Source of the DNA: Candidatus Hebobacterum abditum
GTDB lineage: Bacteria; Armatimonadota; Hebobacteria; Hebobacterales; Hebobacteraceae
NCBI GenBank assembly: GCA_029821875.1
Contig: JALGXW010000001.1
Coordinates: 225,987-289,986, forward strand
Direction of reading: 5' to 3'
DNA: 64,000 nucleotides
The notes beneath the pieces are model-generated. The model did no database searches. It was not told where the DNA came from and saw only the letters and a program-made list of their open reading frames with translations. Made by a program: the position numbers and the translations under genes. How positions within the stretch are numbered: the first letter of the stretch is position 1; each line of letters begins with the position of its first letter. This document shows, in pieces, positions 8,995-18,025 of the stretch.

Positions 8995-10446
8995 GTGAGA
9001 GATCTCGCCGCGCGCGCCGTCCAGCGCGCCCGGGCCGCGGGGGCAACCTACGCCGACGCCCGGGCGGTGGTCAGTCGCACCCAGGAGATCAACACGAAGA
9101 ACGGCGCGCCTGAAGGGCTCAGCGATTCCACAGATCAAGGCATTGGCATCCGCGTCATCGCCGAGGGCGCTTGGGGGTTCGCCAGCACTGCTTCGCCTCG
9201 AGAGGAGGCCGTCGACGAAGCGGCCGAGTTGGCGGTTCGCATCGCCCGAGCGAGCGCGACTCTGTCTGCGGGGGGTGTCGAGCTGGCCCCACAGGATCCC
9301 TGCCGGGCCGAGTGGTCGGCCGACTACGAATCCGATCCCTTCTCTGTGCCGCTGGAGAAGAAGCTCGCACTGCTGCTGGACGCGGACAAGCGGATGCGTG
9401 ATGTTCCCGGGGTACGAGTGGCAGCCGGCGAGATGACCTTCGTTCGGGAGGAGAAGTCGTTCGCCAGCAGCGAAGGCGCCGAGATCGTCCAGGCGCGCCT
9501 TCAGTCGGGCGCTGGCATCCACGCGATGGCGGAGGGGAACGGCGAGGTACAGCGGCGCTCCTATCCGGCCTCGCACGGGGGCGGCAATGCCAACCGAGGC
9601 TACGAGTTCGTCGAAACCATGGACCTACCCGCTAACGCGCGGCGCGTGGCACAGGAGGCAGTAGCGCTCCTCTCAGCAGATCCATGTCCGGCCAAGGTCA
9701 CGACGTTGATCCTCGACGGAGGGCAGCTTGCCCTGCAGGTGCACGAGTCGTGCGGGCATCCGACGGAGCTCGACCGCGTCTTCGGCACGGAGCGCAGCTT
9801 CGCCGGCACATCCTTCTTGACGACGGACAAGCTGAACGAACTGCGATATGGTTCCGACGTCGTGAACTTGTACGCCGACGCCACGATCCCCGGCGCCCTG
9901 GGGAGCTTCGGATACGATGATGAGGGCGTTCCGGCGGCGCGTGTTGACTTGGTAAAGGCTGGCACGTTCTCTGGCTATCTCAGCTCCCGGGAGACGGCCG
10001 CGCGCCTGGGCATCGAGAGCGGCGGCGCGATGCGTGCGAGCGGCTGGAGCCGTACCCCGATCATCCGCATGACCAACATCAACCTGGCGCCGGGCGACTC
10101 GAGTCTGGAGAAGATGATCCGGGAGACCGACGACGGAATCTACGCCGTCACGAACAAGAGCTGGAGCATCGACGACCTGCGACTCAACTTCCAGTTCGCC
10201 ACCGAGATCGGATGGGAGATCAGGAACGGCGAGTTGGGCCGGATGCTGCGCAACGTGACATATCAGGGCGTGACGCCGGACTTCTGGGGGGGCTGCGACG
10301 CGATCGCGGGCGAGGACGAATGGTACCCGTGGGGGCTGCTGAACTGCGGGAAGGGCGAGCCCATGCAGGTGATGTGGGTCGGCCACGGCGTAGCCCCGGC
10401 CCGCTTCCGGGAGGTCCGGGTCGGCGTGGGAGCCGATGAGGATTAG
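8995..10446 (+). CDS. tldD: TldD-family metalloprotease subunit
   Basis: A 483-residue TldD homologue. In E. coli TldD pairs with TldE/PmbA to form a zinc protease that degrades unfolded peptides and matures RiPPs such as microcin B17. The HExxxH zinc motif is present as 'HESCGH' (about residue 250), followed by the conserved 'SGGAMRASGWSRTPIIRMTN' region. The GTG start is preceded by AAGGAAGGGAGGA. The partner PmbA-like gene is at 11157, separated by one convergent gene. Confidence 0.92.
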   Translation: MRDLAARAVQRARAAGATYADARAVVSRTQEINTKNGAPEGLSDSTDQGIGIRVIAEGAWGFASTASPREEAVDEAAELAVRIARASATLSAGGVELAPQDPCRAEWSADYESDPFSVPLEKKLALLLDADKRMRDVPGVRVAAGEMTFVREEKSFASSEGAEIVQARLQSGAGIHAMAEGNGEVQRRSYPASHGGGNANRGYEFVETMDLPANARRVAQEAVALLSADPCPAKVTTLILDGGQLALQVHESCGHPTELDRVFGTERSFAGTSFLTTDKLNELRYGSDVVNLYADATIPGALGSFGYDDEGVPAARVDLVKAGTFSGYLSSRETAARLGIESGGAMRASGWSRTPIIRMTNINLAPGDSSLEKMIRETDDGIYAVTNKSWSIDDLRLNFQFATEIGWEIRNGELGRMLRNVTYQGVTPDFWGGCDAIAGEDEWYPWGLLNCGKGEPMQVMWVGHGVAPARFREVRVGVGADED

Positions 10447-10465
10447 GACAGCGGTGGTGTGCGAC

Positions 10466-11050
10466 CTACCCGGGCACGGCCAGGATACGATGGACCTTCA
10501 TCTTGAAGAGATTGGCGCTGGCCGCGGAGGTGGCCACGATCGCCGTGTCCGCTCCGTGCCCCGTCCCCGCGCAGGAGATCACCTTCACTCTCTCCGGCAG
10601 CAGCCCGGCGTCGCAGGCCATCGCGATGATCTCGACGCAGACCTTCATGCCCTGGGAGAACAAGTACAGGGTGTGCGCCATGATCGCCCCGGGCGGGAAG
10701 CCCTCGAACTGGCTCTGCAGCGCCCGGTCCACCCCGCCCGTGAGCGCGTGGGTCCCGCAGGCGAGCTTTATGCCGGCCTTCTCCATCGCTCGGCCGTGAC
10801 GCGCGTTCCACTTCACGTCGTACAGCTTGTCGATGGCCGGCGCCATCTTAACGCCGACGAAGTTGACCTTCGGGCGCGCCTGGGCCAGCGGGGCGAACTG
10901 CGCGCCGACATACCCCGTGTTCGTCGCCATCACGACGTGCCGAATCCGGCTCGACTTCAGATGCCTGCCTACGATGTCCACGACAGCCGCCGTGTTCTGC
11001 CGCCACTTGCCGGTATCTTCGAAGTAAGTGATCTGCTCGATGTTGGCCAT
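10466..11050 (-). CDS. Pyruvate kinase alpha/beta (C-terminal) domain-like protein
   Basis: A 194-residue stand-alone protein resembling the C-terminal regulatory domain of pyruvate kinase, without the catalytic barrel. It begins 'MANIEQITYFEDTGK' and has 'RIRHVVMATNTGYVG', 'THALTGGVD', 'GMKVCVEIIAMACDAGLL' and 'AGTGHGADTAIVA'. Such free-standing proteins are known in bacteria and archaea, but their function is not established. The start follows GGAGGAAGA. The gene is transcribed towards tldD (stops 19 bp apart) and divergently from the PmbA-like gene, with a 106-bp shared promoter region. Confidence 0.7.
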   Translation of the reverse strand: MANIEQITYFEDTGKWRQNTAAVVDIVGRHLKSSRIRHVVMATNTGYVGAQFAPLAQARPKVNFVGVKMAPAIDKLYDVKWNARHGRAMEKAGIKLACGTHALTGGVDRALQSQFEGFPPGAIMAHTLYLFSQGMKVCVEIIAMACDAGLLPERVKVISCAGTGHGADTAIVATSAASANLFKMKVHRILAVPG

Positions 11051-11156
11051 TCGATCTTCCTCCGTGTGAGGATGGCGGCTGACTTCGCTGGGGGACGGCA
11101 GGCGTCCTGCCATCACAAGACCGTATCGTCTGCTATGTCCGCTAAGGAGACAGTCT

Positions 11157-12470
11157 ATGCTCGGTGAAGCCAAGTGTCTTGAACTTCTGGCGGCGGCCCT
11201 CGACGAGTGCGACTGCGATCAGTCCGAGGCTATACTGGTAGCCCAGAACAGTGCCCTCACGCGCTTCGCCGATTCTGCCATTCACCAGAACGTCGCCGAG
11301 ACCGACGCGATGATCTCCGTGCGGGCAGTCCTGGGGAAGAAGATCGGCGTCGCGGGCGGCAACCAGCTCGATGAAGGCAGCGTGCGGGAGGTGTCTCAGC
11401 GAGCGTTCGAGCTGGCCCGTGTGTCGGCCGATGACGCGCATTTCGTGTCGCTCCCCGGGCCGAAGCCGATACCCCCGGTGCAGAGCTTCGCACAGGCGAC
11501 GGCCGACTGCGGCCCGGACGAGCGCGCGCAGGTCGCCCACGCAATCGCGGCCGTAGCCGAGAAGCAGGGATGTCGGGCCTCGGGGTCACTGGCGGCGGAG
11601 TCGGCCGAGATAGCGGTGGCGAACTCGCTTGGCGTGCGTGCCTACACACCCGTTACCGAGGCGACCCTCATCACCGTCGTGGCGGACGATGACTCCAGCG
11701 GGTACGCCGAATGGCGCGGCACGAACGTCGCTGATATGGACGCAGCGCATGTCGCCGAGGTAGCCACCCGGAAGTGTGTGGACGGCCGCGGCGCCGAGGC
11801 CATCGAGCCGGGGGAGTACGCGGTGATCCTAGAGCCACCCGCGGTGGGAGACATGCTCTTCATGCTCGCCTACATGGGAATGGGCGCATTGGCCTTCCAG
11901 GAGGGCCGCAGCTTCATGTGCGACCGAATAGGGGAGAAGATCGCTGGCGACAATATCACCGTCTGGGACGACGCCACCGACCCGCGCCAGCTCGCCTGGG
12001 CCTTCGATTGGGAGGGAGTGCCGCGGCAGAAGGTCACGATCATAGAGAACGGCGTCGCCCGCGGTCCCGTCTACGACTCCTACACGGCGCACAAGGAGGG
12101 CAAGGAGTCCACCGGGCACGCCTTCCCCGCGCCGAACACGTTCGGGCCCGCGCCAACGCGCCTCTTCCTGGGGACGGGCGATTCGTCGGTCGAGGAGATG
12201 ATTGCCTCGACCGACCGCGGCATTCTCGTCACTCGCTTCCACTACACGAACATCGTCCACGAGAAACACACTATCTTCACCGGCATGACGCGGGACGGCA
12301 CCTTCCTCATCGAGAACGGGAAGGTCAGCAAGCCCGTCAAGAACCTCCGCTTCACCCAGAGCATCCTTGAAGCGCTCAGCGACGTCGAGATGATCGGCCG
12401 GGAGGGCCATCTGGTCGAATACGCCTGGGTTCCGGCCCTCAAGATCGGGAAGTTCGCGTTCACGAGTTGA
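11157..12470 (+). CDS. TldE/PmbA-family subunit
   Basis: A 437-residue member of the TldD/PmbA superfamily lacking the HExxxH zinc motif, as expected for the TldE/PmbA non-catalytic partner. Diagnostic regions are 'EDAMISVRA'-like 'ETDAMISVRAVLGKKIG' near the N-terminus and 'GDSSVEEMIASTDRGILVTR' with 'GTFLIENGKV' near the C-terminus. AAGGAGA precedes the ATG. Together with the gene at 8995 it could form a heterodimeric peptidase. Confidence 0.88.
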   Translation: MLGEAKCLELLAAALDECDCDQSEAILVAQNSALTRFADSAIHQNVAETDAMISVRAVLGKKIGVAGGNQLDEGSVREVSQRAFELARVSADDAHFVSLPGPKPIPPVQSFAQATADCGPDERAQVAHAIAAVAEKQGCRASGSLAAESAEIAVANSLGVRAYTPVTEATLITVVADDDSSGYAEWRGTNVADMDAAHVAEVATRKCVDGRGAEAIEPGEYAVILEPPAVGDMLFMLAYMGMGALAFQEGRSFMCDRIGEKIAGDNITVWDDATDPRQLAWAFDWEGVPRQKVTIIENGVARGPVYDSYTAHKEGKESTGHAFPAPNTFGPAPTRLFLGTGDSSVEEMIASTDRGILVTRFHYTNIVHEKHTIFTGMTRDGTFLIENGKVSKPVKNLRFTQSILEALSDVEMIGREGHLVEYAWVPALKIGKFAFTS

Positions 12471-12603
12471 GGCGCTGACACCCTCCCGTCCATCGCGACC
12501 AGGTCATTCCGGCGGCATTCGGCCGGGCAACAATCTCGTGCTCGCGCAGGACAGACGCGGGCGATTGGCGAATGCAGCATCATCCCAGGCATGAGGCCCT
12601 TTG

Positions 12604-13647
12604 ATGGTCTGTCGCGACTACAACCCGGAGAAGGACAAGGACTCCGTCTATCGCGTCCTCCGCGAGGTAGGGTGGGCCGAGCCGGGCAAAGAGGAGGTCC
12701 TCGACCTCGTGCTCGAGTGCGACCGCTCCCTGGTGGCCGACATAGACGGAGTGGCTGAGTGTGTCGTGTGCACCTCGCCGGGGACGATGCGCTACTTGGA
12801 GGAGGAGCTTCCACTCGTCGAAGTGACGCTCGTGGCCACCAGCCGCGTGGCGCGGCGCCAGGGGCTTGCGCAGCGCGTCCTCGCCCGCGCGCTTGCCGCG
12901 GATGTGGCCGAGGGGGCTGTGGTGGCCCGGGTATGCCCCTTCGACCTGGGATTCTACGATCAGCTGGGGTTCGGGCCCGGCCCGTATGGGCACGCGTTCT
13001 TCTTCGATCCGAGCACGCTCCGGGTGGATGTCCGGCCGCGCGTTCCTCGGCGCCTGACAGCCGACGACGCCGGACTCGTGCATGCGTCTCGTCTCGCCCG
13101 GCGCCGCGGGCACGGGGCCGTCAACTACCCTGCCGTCGCGCTGAGTGAGGCGGAAATGCGCTATTGGCCCGATAAGGGCTTCGGGCTGGGCTACTGCGAC
13201 GGGCCAAATGGTGAGCTCACCCACCACTTCTGGTGCACCGCCGAGAACGTAGAGCGTGGCCCCTACCACATTCAGTGGATGGCATTCCAGACCCGCGAGC
13301 AATTCCTCGAGCTGATGGCTCTGCTCGCGGGCCTCGGAGACCAGGTTCGCCTCGTCCGCATGCACGAGCCTCAGGACATGCAGCTCCAGGACCTCCTTGC
13401 TCGCCCCTTCCGGCAGCGGTCTATCACAGGCGAATCGACGTATGAGAATCGCTGCAATGCCTTCTCGTTCTGGCAGGCGCGGGTCCTGGACCTGCAGCAG
13501 TGCCTGGCCCTCACCCGCCTCTGGCTCGGCGTGGGGCTAGCCACGGGCCTCGCGTTCACGGACGATCTAGACGGACCGCCCGAACTGCTCGACGCGCTCG
13601 ACTCGGCCGTTCGCCTGCCCGAGATGAGGCCGGACTGGGACTTCTAG
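12604..13647 (+). CDS. GNAT-family N-acetyltransferase (two-domain, Eis-like)
   Basis: A 347-residue acetyl-CoA dependent acyltransferase. The acetyl-CoA binding loop is visible as 'VATSRVARRQGLAQRVLARAL' (about residues 78-98), followed by 'LGFYDQLGFGPGPYGHAF', as in Eis-type enhanced intracellular survival proteins. The second half (about 150-347) fits a second GNAT or SCP2-like region. The substrate is unknown. ATG at 12604 is preferred over TTG at 12601; no strong ribosome site is visible for either. Confidence 0.75.
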   Translation: MVCRDYNPEKDKDSVYRVLREVGWAEPGKEEVLDLVLECDRSLVADIDGVAECVVCTSPGTMRYLEEELPLVEVTLVATSRVARRQGLAQRVLARALAADVAEGAVVARVCPFDLGFYDQLGFGPGPYGHAFFFDPSTLRVDVRPRVPRRLTADDAGLVHASRLARRRGHGAVNYPAVALSEAEMRYWPDKGFGLGYCDGPNGELTHHFWCTAENVERGPYHIQWMAFQTREQFLELMALLAGLGDQVRLVRMHEPQDMQLQDLLARPFRQRSITGESTYENRCNAFSFWQARVLDLQQCLALTRLWLGVGLATGLAFTDDLDGPPELLDALDSAVRLPEMRPDWDF

Positions 13648-13722
13648 CGCCGGCCGCTGCCGACAGGACCTGGCGGGGACGAGCCGAACCTCTCACTGCA
13701 TCGAATTCAGCGGAGCGACATC

Positions 13723-14598
13723 ATGCGGATAGGGATAGTCGGAGCCGAGAACAGCCACTGCACGCACATCGCCAAGAGCCTCAACATCGAGCATGCTGCC
13801 CCGGACGTCGAAGTCACCCATGTCTGGGGTGAGACGGACGAGTTCGCGGCGAAGGCCGCGCAGGAGGGGAGGATCCCCAACATCGTCGCCGATCCTCCCG
13901 ACATGATCGGCCACATCGACGGAGTCATGCTCGACCACCGAGATGGCAAGTATCACCTGCCCGCGGCCCGGCCCTTCGTCGAGGCGGGGATACCGGTGTT
14001 CGTTGACAAACCGTTCTGCACCGACCTCGCGGAGGGCATCGAGTTCGTAGAGTTCGCCCGCGCCAAGAACGTCCCGGTTACGAGCTTCAGCACCGTGCCT
14101 CTGCAGCAGTCAGTCCTCGCCTTCTACGAGGCCGCCAAGCGGCTCGGCCGGCTTCGCTCTCTGGTTACCGCCGGGCCCTGCGATGTCGCGAGCGAGTATG
14201 GCGGCGTCTTCTTCTATGGCATCCACCAGGTGGAGATGGTCACCAAGTTCCTCGATACGGCGCCGCTCGAAGTCACCACCGCCCGCCACGGCGATGACGC
14301 CATCGCCGTCGTTGCCTTCGAGGGTGGCCCCGTCGTTACTCACCAGTTGCTGCAGGAGTGGTGGGCCGCCAACTTCACCGCTGCGGCCTACGGCGAGGAC
14401 GGCGCCCGCCACACAGAGCTTCCGTGGGACGAGGATCTCTACATCGCGGGTATTCGCCTCTTCACGGGGATGTTCGAGAGCCGACAGGAGCCGTTGCCCC
14501 CGGCCGACTATCTCCGTCCCATCGCCATCCTGCAGGCCATGGATCAGTCGCTCGGGACTGGTAGCCCTGCGGCGGTGCTGCCCATACCGACGTTCTAA
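13723..14598 (+). CDS. Gfo/Idh/MocA family oxidoreductase
   Basis: A 291-residue NAD(P)-dependent dehydrogenase-like protein. The N-terminal Rossmann strand 'MRIGIVGAENSHCTHIAKSL' carries a divergent dinucleotide loop (GAENSH instead of GxGxxG/A). The conserved E/D-K-P motif appears as 'IPVFVDKPFCTDLAEG'. These enzymes usually act on sugars or cyclitols. The next gene encodes a sugar isomerase-like barrel, a frequent partner, suggesting a small carbohydrate pathway. The divergent loop leaves cofactor binding uncertain. Confidence 0.75.
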   Translation: MRIGIVGAENSHCTHIAKSLNIEHAAPDVEVTHVWGETDEFAAKAAQEGRIPNIVADPPDMIGHIDGVMLDHRDGKYHLPAARPFVEAGIPVFVDKPFCTDLAEGIEFVEFARAKNVPVTSFSTVPLQQSVLAFYEAAKRLGRLRSLVTAGPCDVASEYGGVFFYGIHQVEMVTKFLDTAPLEVTTARHGDDAIAVVAFEGGPVVTHQLLQEWWAANFTAAAYGEDGARHTELPWDEDLYIAGIRLFTGMFESRQEPLPPADYLRPIAILQAMDQSLGTGSPAAVLPIPTF

Positions 14599-14671
14599 CT
14601 CTCCGGCGCGGTCATCCCGTCGCACTGGAGTAGGAATCAAGCACCTATACTGGGTCTGAAGCGAGGTCGAG

Positions 14672-15442
14672 ATGAAGCGAAGTCAAGTTGCAGCTGCACT
14701 GTACACAGTCCGTGAGCACGCAAAGACGCCTGCCGATGTTGCAGCCACCCTCACGAAGGTTGCCGAGATCGGCTATGCCGGGGTCGAGGTGAGCGGAATC
14801 GGGCCGGTTCCGGACAGCGACCTCGCGGCGATGCTGGCCGATGCAGGCCTGACATGCTGCTCGACGCACGAGCCCTCTGGGAAGATCCTGGAGCAGCCGG
14901 AAGCCATCGCAGAGAGACTGGGGAAGCTCGGCTGCAAGCACACAGCCTACCCCCATCCGGGCGGCGTCAAGCTGGACACATTGGATGACGTTATCGGGCT
15001 GGCGAAGGGGCTCAGCGCTGCAGGCAAGGTCTTCCACGATGCGGGGATCGTGCTTTCGTACCACAATCACGCGGTGGAATTCCGTCGGTTCAACGGCCGC
15101 CTGATGCTGGAGGTCCTTCTCGAGGAGACCGATCCCTTGCTCCTCAAAGCGCAGCCAGACACTTACTGGATTCAATACGGCGGCTGCGATCCGGTGGAGT
15201 GGTGCCGTCGGCTGAAGGGCAGACTGCCACAGCTGCACATGAAAGACTACAAGGTGAAGGCAGATGGAACCCCCACCTTTGCCGAGATCGGGAGCGGCAA
15301 CCTGAACTGGACTTCAATCATCGGCGCCGCCGAGGAGGCGGGATGCGAGTGGTACGTCGTGGAGCAGGACTCGTGCGATGGCGACCCGTTCGACTCCCTC
15401 CGGATGAGCTTCGAGTATATCGCGGAGAATCTCTGCTCGTAG
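14672..15442 (+). CDS. Sugar phosphate isomerase/epimerase-like TIM-barrel protein
   Basis: A 256-residue AP-endonuclease-2/xylose-isomerase-like barrel. Metal-binding positions typical of the family are present: 'GYAGVEVSG', 'LSYHNHAVEF', 'QPDTYWIQYGG', 'QLHMKDYK' and 'WYVVEQDSCDGDPF'. Relatives include inosose dehydratases and ketose epimerases. The exact substrate cannot be read from sequence. It follows the Gfo/Idh gene on the same strand after a 73-bp gap that includes a TATACT element near 14646. Confidence 0.8.
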   Translation: MKRSQVAAALYTVREHAKTPADVAATLTKVAEIGYAGVEVSGIGPVPDSDLAAMLADAGLTCCSTHEPSGKILEQPEAIAERLGKLGCKHTAYPHPGGVKLDTLDDVIGLAKGLSAAGKVFHDAGIVLSYHNHAVEFRRFNGRLMLEVLLEETDPLLLKAQPDTYWIQYGGCDPVEWCRRLKGRLPQLHMKDYKVKADGTPTFAEIGSGNLNWTSIIGAAEEAGCEWYVVEQDSCDGDPFDSLRMSFEYIAENLCS

Positions 15443-15489
15443 GCCTGCGTGGCACAGGAGCGCCTAGGGAAGTCCGGTGGGCTAGGCCG

Positions 15490-16176
15490 TCAGGCCTCGC
15501 CCGCCTTCTCTAACGCCACTCCAGCAGGCAGGACCTCGACTCCCTCGGCGGCGACGAGCCGTTCGAGGAGCATCTCGAGATAGCCGCTTCGGATGGGCCC
15601 CCAGCCCTCATCGTCGAGTCCATGCGTGTTGTAGATCAACCATCCGTCGGGCCGTGACAGGAGCAGCTCTATCTGCTCGTTGACGTGCCACTCGCAGTTG
15701 TCCGGCCCCGCACCTGTTGTCGTGAGCTTCGTCGTCTCCGGACCGGGGAGGGGGTTCAGCCCTCCTCCGCCCGAGCGGAAGGCCCTGACGACGGTGGGCA
15801 GCCATTCCTCTAGCTCCGGTGTGGACCGGTTATACGGGAAGTTGAAGACGGCCTTCTTCGGGTCGAATCCATCGAGCTTCTCTGCAAACACGTCGAGGCA
15901 GCGAAGGATGGACTCCTTCGCCTCGTCTGACGGCAGCTCGGCGTGGTTCGCGTGGTCGTAGCCGTGGGGCATGATCTCATGCCCGCGGGCCTGCAGCTCG
16001 TTCCACAACCCGAAGTCTCCCCGGTCGGTGCCCCACGTGTGCTGCTCGGGCACTAGTTGATCGGGCGCGGCCAGTACGTTCATGCAGGCTTGCAGCCCGA
16101 GCCGCTCGTAGATCTCGGCGATCTGGAGGTTGGACTTCCGGAACCCGTCGTCGAAGCTCAACGTGATGATGTGCAT
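15490..16176 (-). CDS. Polysaccharide deacetylase (NodB-domain) protein
   Basis: A 228-residue NodB-fold protein. Motif 1 is 'LSFDDGF' at the very N-terminus (Asp-Asp catalytic/metal pair). The metal histidine motif is 'MPHGYDHANHAEL', and later landmarks include 'FNFPYNRSTPELEEW' and 'YNTHGLDDEGWG'. There is no signal peptide, so it probably acts in the cytoplasm or on a small sugar substrate. It converges on the TIM-barrel gene. Confidence 0.82.
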   Translation of the reverse strand: MHIITLSFDDGFRKSNLQIAEIYERLGLQACMNVLAAPDQLVPEQHTWGTDRGDFGLWNELQARGHEIMPHGYDHANHAELPSDEAKESILRCLDVFAEKLDGFDPKKAVFNFPYNRSTPELEEWLPTVVRAFRSGGGGLNPLPGPETTKLTTTGAGPDNCEWHVNEQIELLLSRPDGWLIYNTHGLDDEGWGPIRSGYLEMLLERLVAAEGVEVLPAGVALEKAGEA

Positions 16177-16549
16177 GTTCGCTGTTCCTTCTGCGACGCG
16201 ACCTCCCGCCCCTTGCCCATCGAACAGACCTGTAGGCCGGGCGAGCGGCAGATGACTGGGCCGCCCCGGGCCACGGACAAGTGAAGTTCCTCACTTCGCA
16301 CCCGCCAGTGTGGTCGCCCGGTGTCTTGTCCAGGTGAGCGCACACGCGGTCGACGTACCTGGTATGCAGGGACAAATACCAATACCCACACCTGTGGATA
16401 TGTGTGTGGATTCGCCGTGGAGGGCGGAGGATGCCTCTCAGAGCACCCAAGACCAGTGCCAGCCCCTGATCGGCTTGTGGCCGCGGCGTAACAACCTGTG
16501 ACGACCTGTGGGTCATGGCGTGCCCGCAGTAACTCCCATGTGCATGCTC
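16177..16549. other. Noncoding interval between the deacetylase and the padR promoter
   Basis: About 370 bp with no convincing gene. It contains a 6-bp inverted repeat, AAGTGA-AGTTCC-TCACTT (near 16279-16296), and a CCACAC...GTGTGG repeat around 16388-16412. Both could be regulatory sites for the divergent genes, but nothing confirms this. Confidence 0.4.
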
Positions 16550-16577
16550 TTGACAGGAGAGACAGACGTGGTAGAAT
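16550..16577 (+). promoter_or_regulatory. Sigma-70 promoter of the padR-HAAS operon
   Basis: A perfect TTGACA (16550-16555) and TAGAAT (16572-16577) are separated by 16 bp. The -10 element abuts the large operator palindrome, so the predicted start site (about 16584) lies inside the operator. Confidence 0.75.
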
Positions 16578-16610
16578 ACCTCTGAGTCAGATATATATGA
16601 CTCAGAGGTA
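16577..16610. promoter_or_regulatory. Palindromic operator, probable PadR autoregulatory site
   Basis: Perfect 13-bp arms, TACCTCTGAGTCA and TGACTCAGAGGTA, are separated by an 8-bp spacer GATATATA. The site overlaps the -10 element and the transcription start and ends four bases before the padR ATG. PadR repressors typically bind such palindromes in their own promoter, so binding would block RNA polymerase directly. Confidence 0.8.
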
Positions 16611-16613
16611 ACG

Positions 16614-16949
16614 ATGAGAAGTGATCCACAGCTCGTGAAGGGGACGGTTCGCCTGCTGGTGCTGAGGCTGCTGGAGCGGGAGCCCATGTACGGCTACCAG
16701 ATGATCCAACACCTGAAGGACCGCAGCGAGGGCTACTTCCGGCTCGGCGAGGGCGCGCTCTACCCGCTGCTACATGAGATGGAAGAGCAGGGCTTCCTCC
16801 GCGCCGAGTGGCGCGAGCAGGAAGGTCGCCTCAAGCGCCGCTACTACCACCTCGCCGCGAAGGGGCGGAAGGAACTCGCGCGCCGCCTCGAAACGTGGCA
16901 GGACTTCACCCGCGCCGTCGACTCGGTGTTGGAGGCCAGCCATGTCTGA
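16614..16949 (+). CDS. PadR-family transcriptional regulator
   Basis: A 111-residue winged-helix regulator. The family signature is clear: 'LVKGTVRLLVLRLLEREPMYGYQMIQHL', the wing 'GEGALYPLLHEMEEQGFL' and 'RRYYHLAAKGRKEL'. PadR proteins are usually repressors controlling an adjacent membrane protein or efflux gene and themselves. It overlaps the next gene by 8 bp, giving a padR-HAAS two-gene operon. Confidence 0.93.
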   Translation: MRSDPQLVKGTVRLLVLRLLEREPMYGYQMIQHLKDRSEGYFRLGEGALYPLLHEMEEQGFLRAEWREQEGRLKRRYYHLAAKGRKELARRLETWQDFTRAVDSVLEASHV

Positions 16950-17961
16950 GATCGACGACTACCTCGCCCGACTGCGCTCCCACCTCAGCGACCTTGACCC
17001 CAGGCGCGCTGAGGAGATTGTCGCCGAGCTGCGCAGCCATCTCGAGGCGCGAGCAGCCGAACTGCGCGCTGGCGGCACGGAGGATGACGAAGCGACTGCG
17101 AGGGCGGTGGGTTCGTTCGGCGATCCGGAGCAGGTGGGCCGTGACCTTCTCCAGGGCAACGCCCGCCACCGCCACCCCAGTACACTCCGCGCCGTCGCCG
17201 CGCTTGCCGTGGCCCTCGGGCATGTTGTCGCTCTGGACAAGTTCATGAACAGCCCGATCGGGCGAGACCACTTGATAGCAGGTGTCATCATGCCCCTCAC
17301 AGGGCTCGACTGGGGGCCCGCCGCGGCCTTGGTTGAGTACGGGATATTCATCCCTGTGAGTATCCTCGTCGGGATGATAGGTGGTCGGCGGTTCTGGTGG
17401 CTCTCCGCCGCGCCCGTTGTCATCGGCACAATCTGGTTCTGGGCGACGGTCCTCTTCCGCCTTCCGCCGCACGTGGAGATCCATTGGGGAGCACGTCTCA
17501 TTCGGTTCGCCGTCCACGCAGTTCCTCTCGGTGCCCTGCTGGCAGGCCTGGGTTGGCTGGGCTCTCGCCTGCTCACGAGAAGATCCTTTGGGCTACCCAT
17601 CGCCGCCATCTGTACTTCGACTGTTGCCGCCCTGTGGCTGGCGGCCCTGACTGCGGGCGGGGGACGGCCGTGGGATTACGGGATGCTGACCCTCTTTGTA
17701 CTAGCGGTGATCGTGCTGCTTCTCGTCGCCGGCCGCCGCGACCGCTGGCTCAGTCGCCATGCCTTCGTGGCGTCGGTATCTGCCCTGTGTGCGATGGGTC
17801 TGCTCTTGGTGATTGCCCTGGTGTTTGTCTTCTCCCGCGACAATCGCTGGGCGCTCCGCGAAGGGCAGCCAATGCTCACGGTCGTAGCCGTCGCGTGTAT
17901 CGTCGGGGCCCTTGGCACTCTCATCTACTGGGTGCGTGGTCGGGCGGCTGATGTGGGGTGA
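16942..17961 (+). CDS. HAAS-domain multi-pass membrane protein
   Basis: A 339-residue protein. The first 75 residues form a HAAS/DUF1700-type helical domain ('YLARLRSHLSDLDPRRAEEI', 'ATARAVGSFGDPEQVGRDLL'), which typically accompanies PadR regulators. The remainder has about eight hydrophobic segments (for example 'YGIFIPVSILVGMIGG', 'LTLFVLAVIVLLLVAG', 'ALCAMGLLLVIALVFVFS'). The HAAS domain probably mediates contact with, or signalling to, PadR or a partner. The function of the membrane part is unknown. Confidence 0.82.
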   Translation: MSEIDDYLARLRSHLSDLDPRRAEEIVAELRSHLEARAAELRAGGTEDDEATARAVGSFGDPEQVGRDLLQGNARHRHPSTLRAVAALAVALGHVVALDKFMNSPIGRDHLIAGVIMPLTGLDWGPAAALVEYGIFIPVSILVGMIGGRRFWWLSAAPVVIGTIWFWATVLFRLPPHVEIHWGARLIRFAVHAVPLGALLAGLGWLGSRLLTRRSFGLPIAAICTSTVAALWLAALTAGGGRPWDYGMLTLFVLAVIVLLLVAGRRDRWLSRHAFVASVSALCAMGLLLVIALVFVFSRDNRWALREGQPMLTVVAVACIVGALGTLIYWVRGRAADVG

Positions 17962-18025
17962 GGCCATCTTGTGGATAGCCGGGCTGGCCGCGTACCTGTG
18001 GTGCAGGTGGCCGGCGACGAAGACC

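Noticed and set aside
10436-11167. Plus-strand frame of 243 codons between tldD and the PmbA-like gene
   Set aside because: It is the antisense of the PK_C-like gene, which has a good ribosome site and conserved motifs on the minus strand.
16386-16412. DnaA-box-like strings (TATCCACA, AATCCACAC on the minus strand)
   Set aside because: Only two imperfect matches, with no dnaA/dnaN or AT-rich unwinding region, so no origin is supported.
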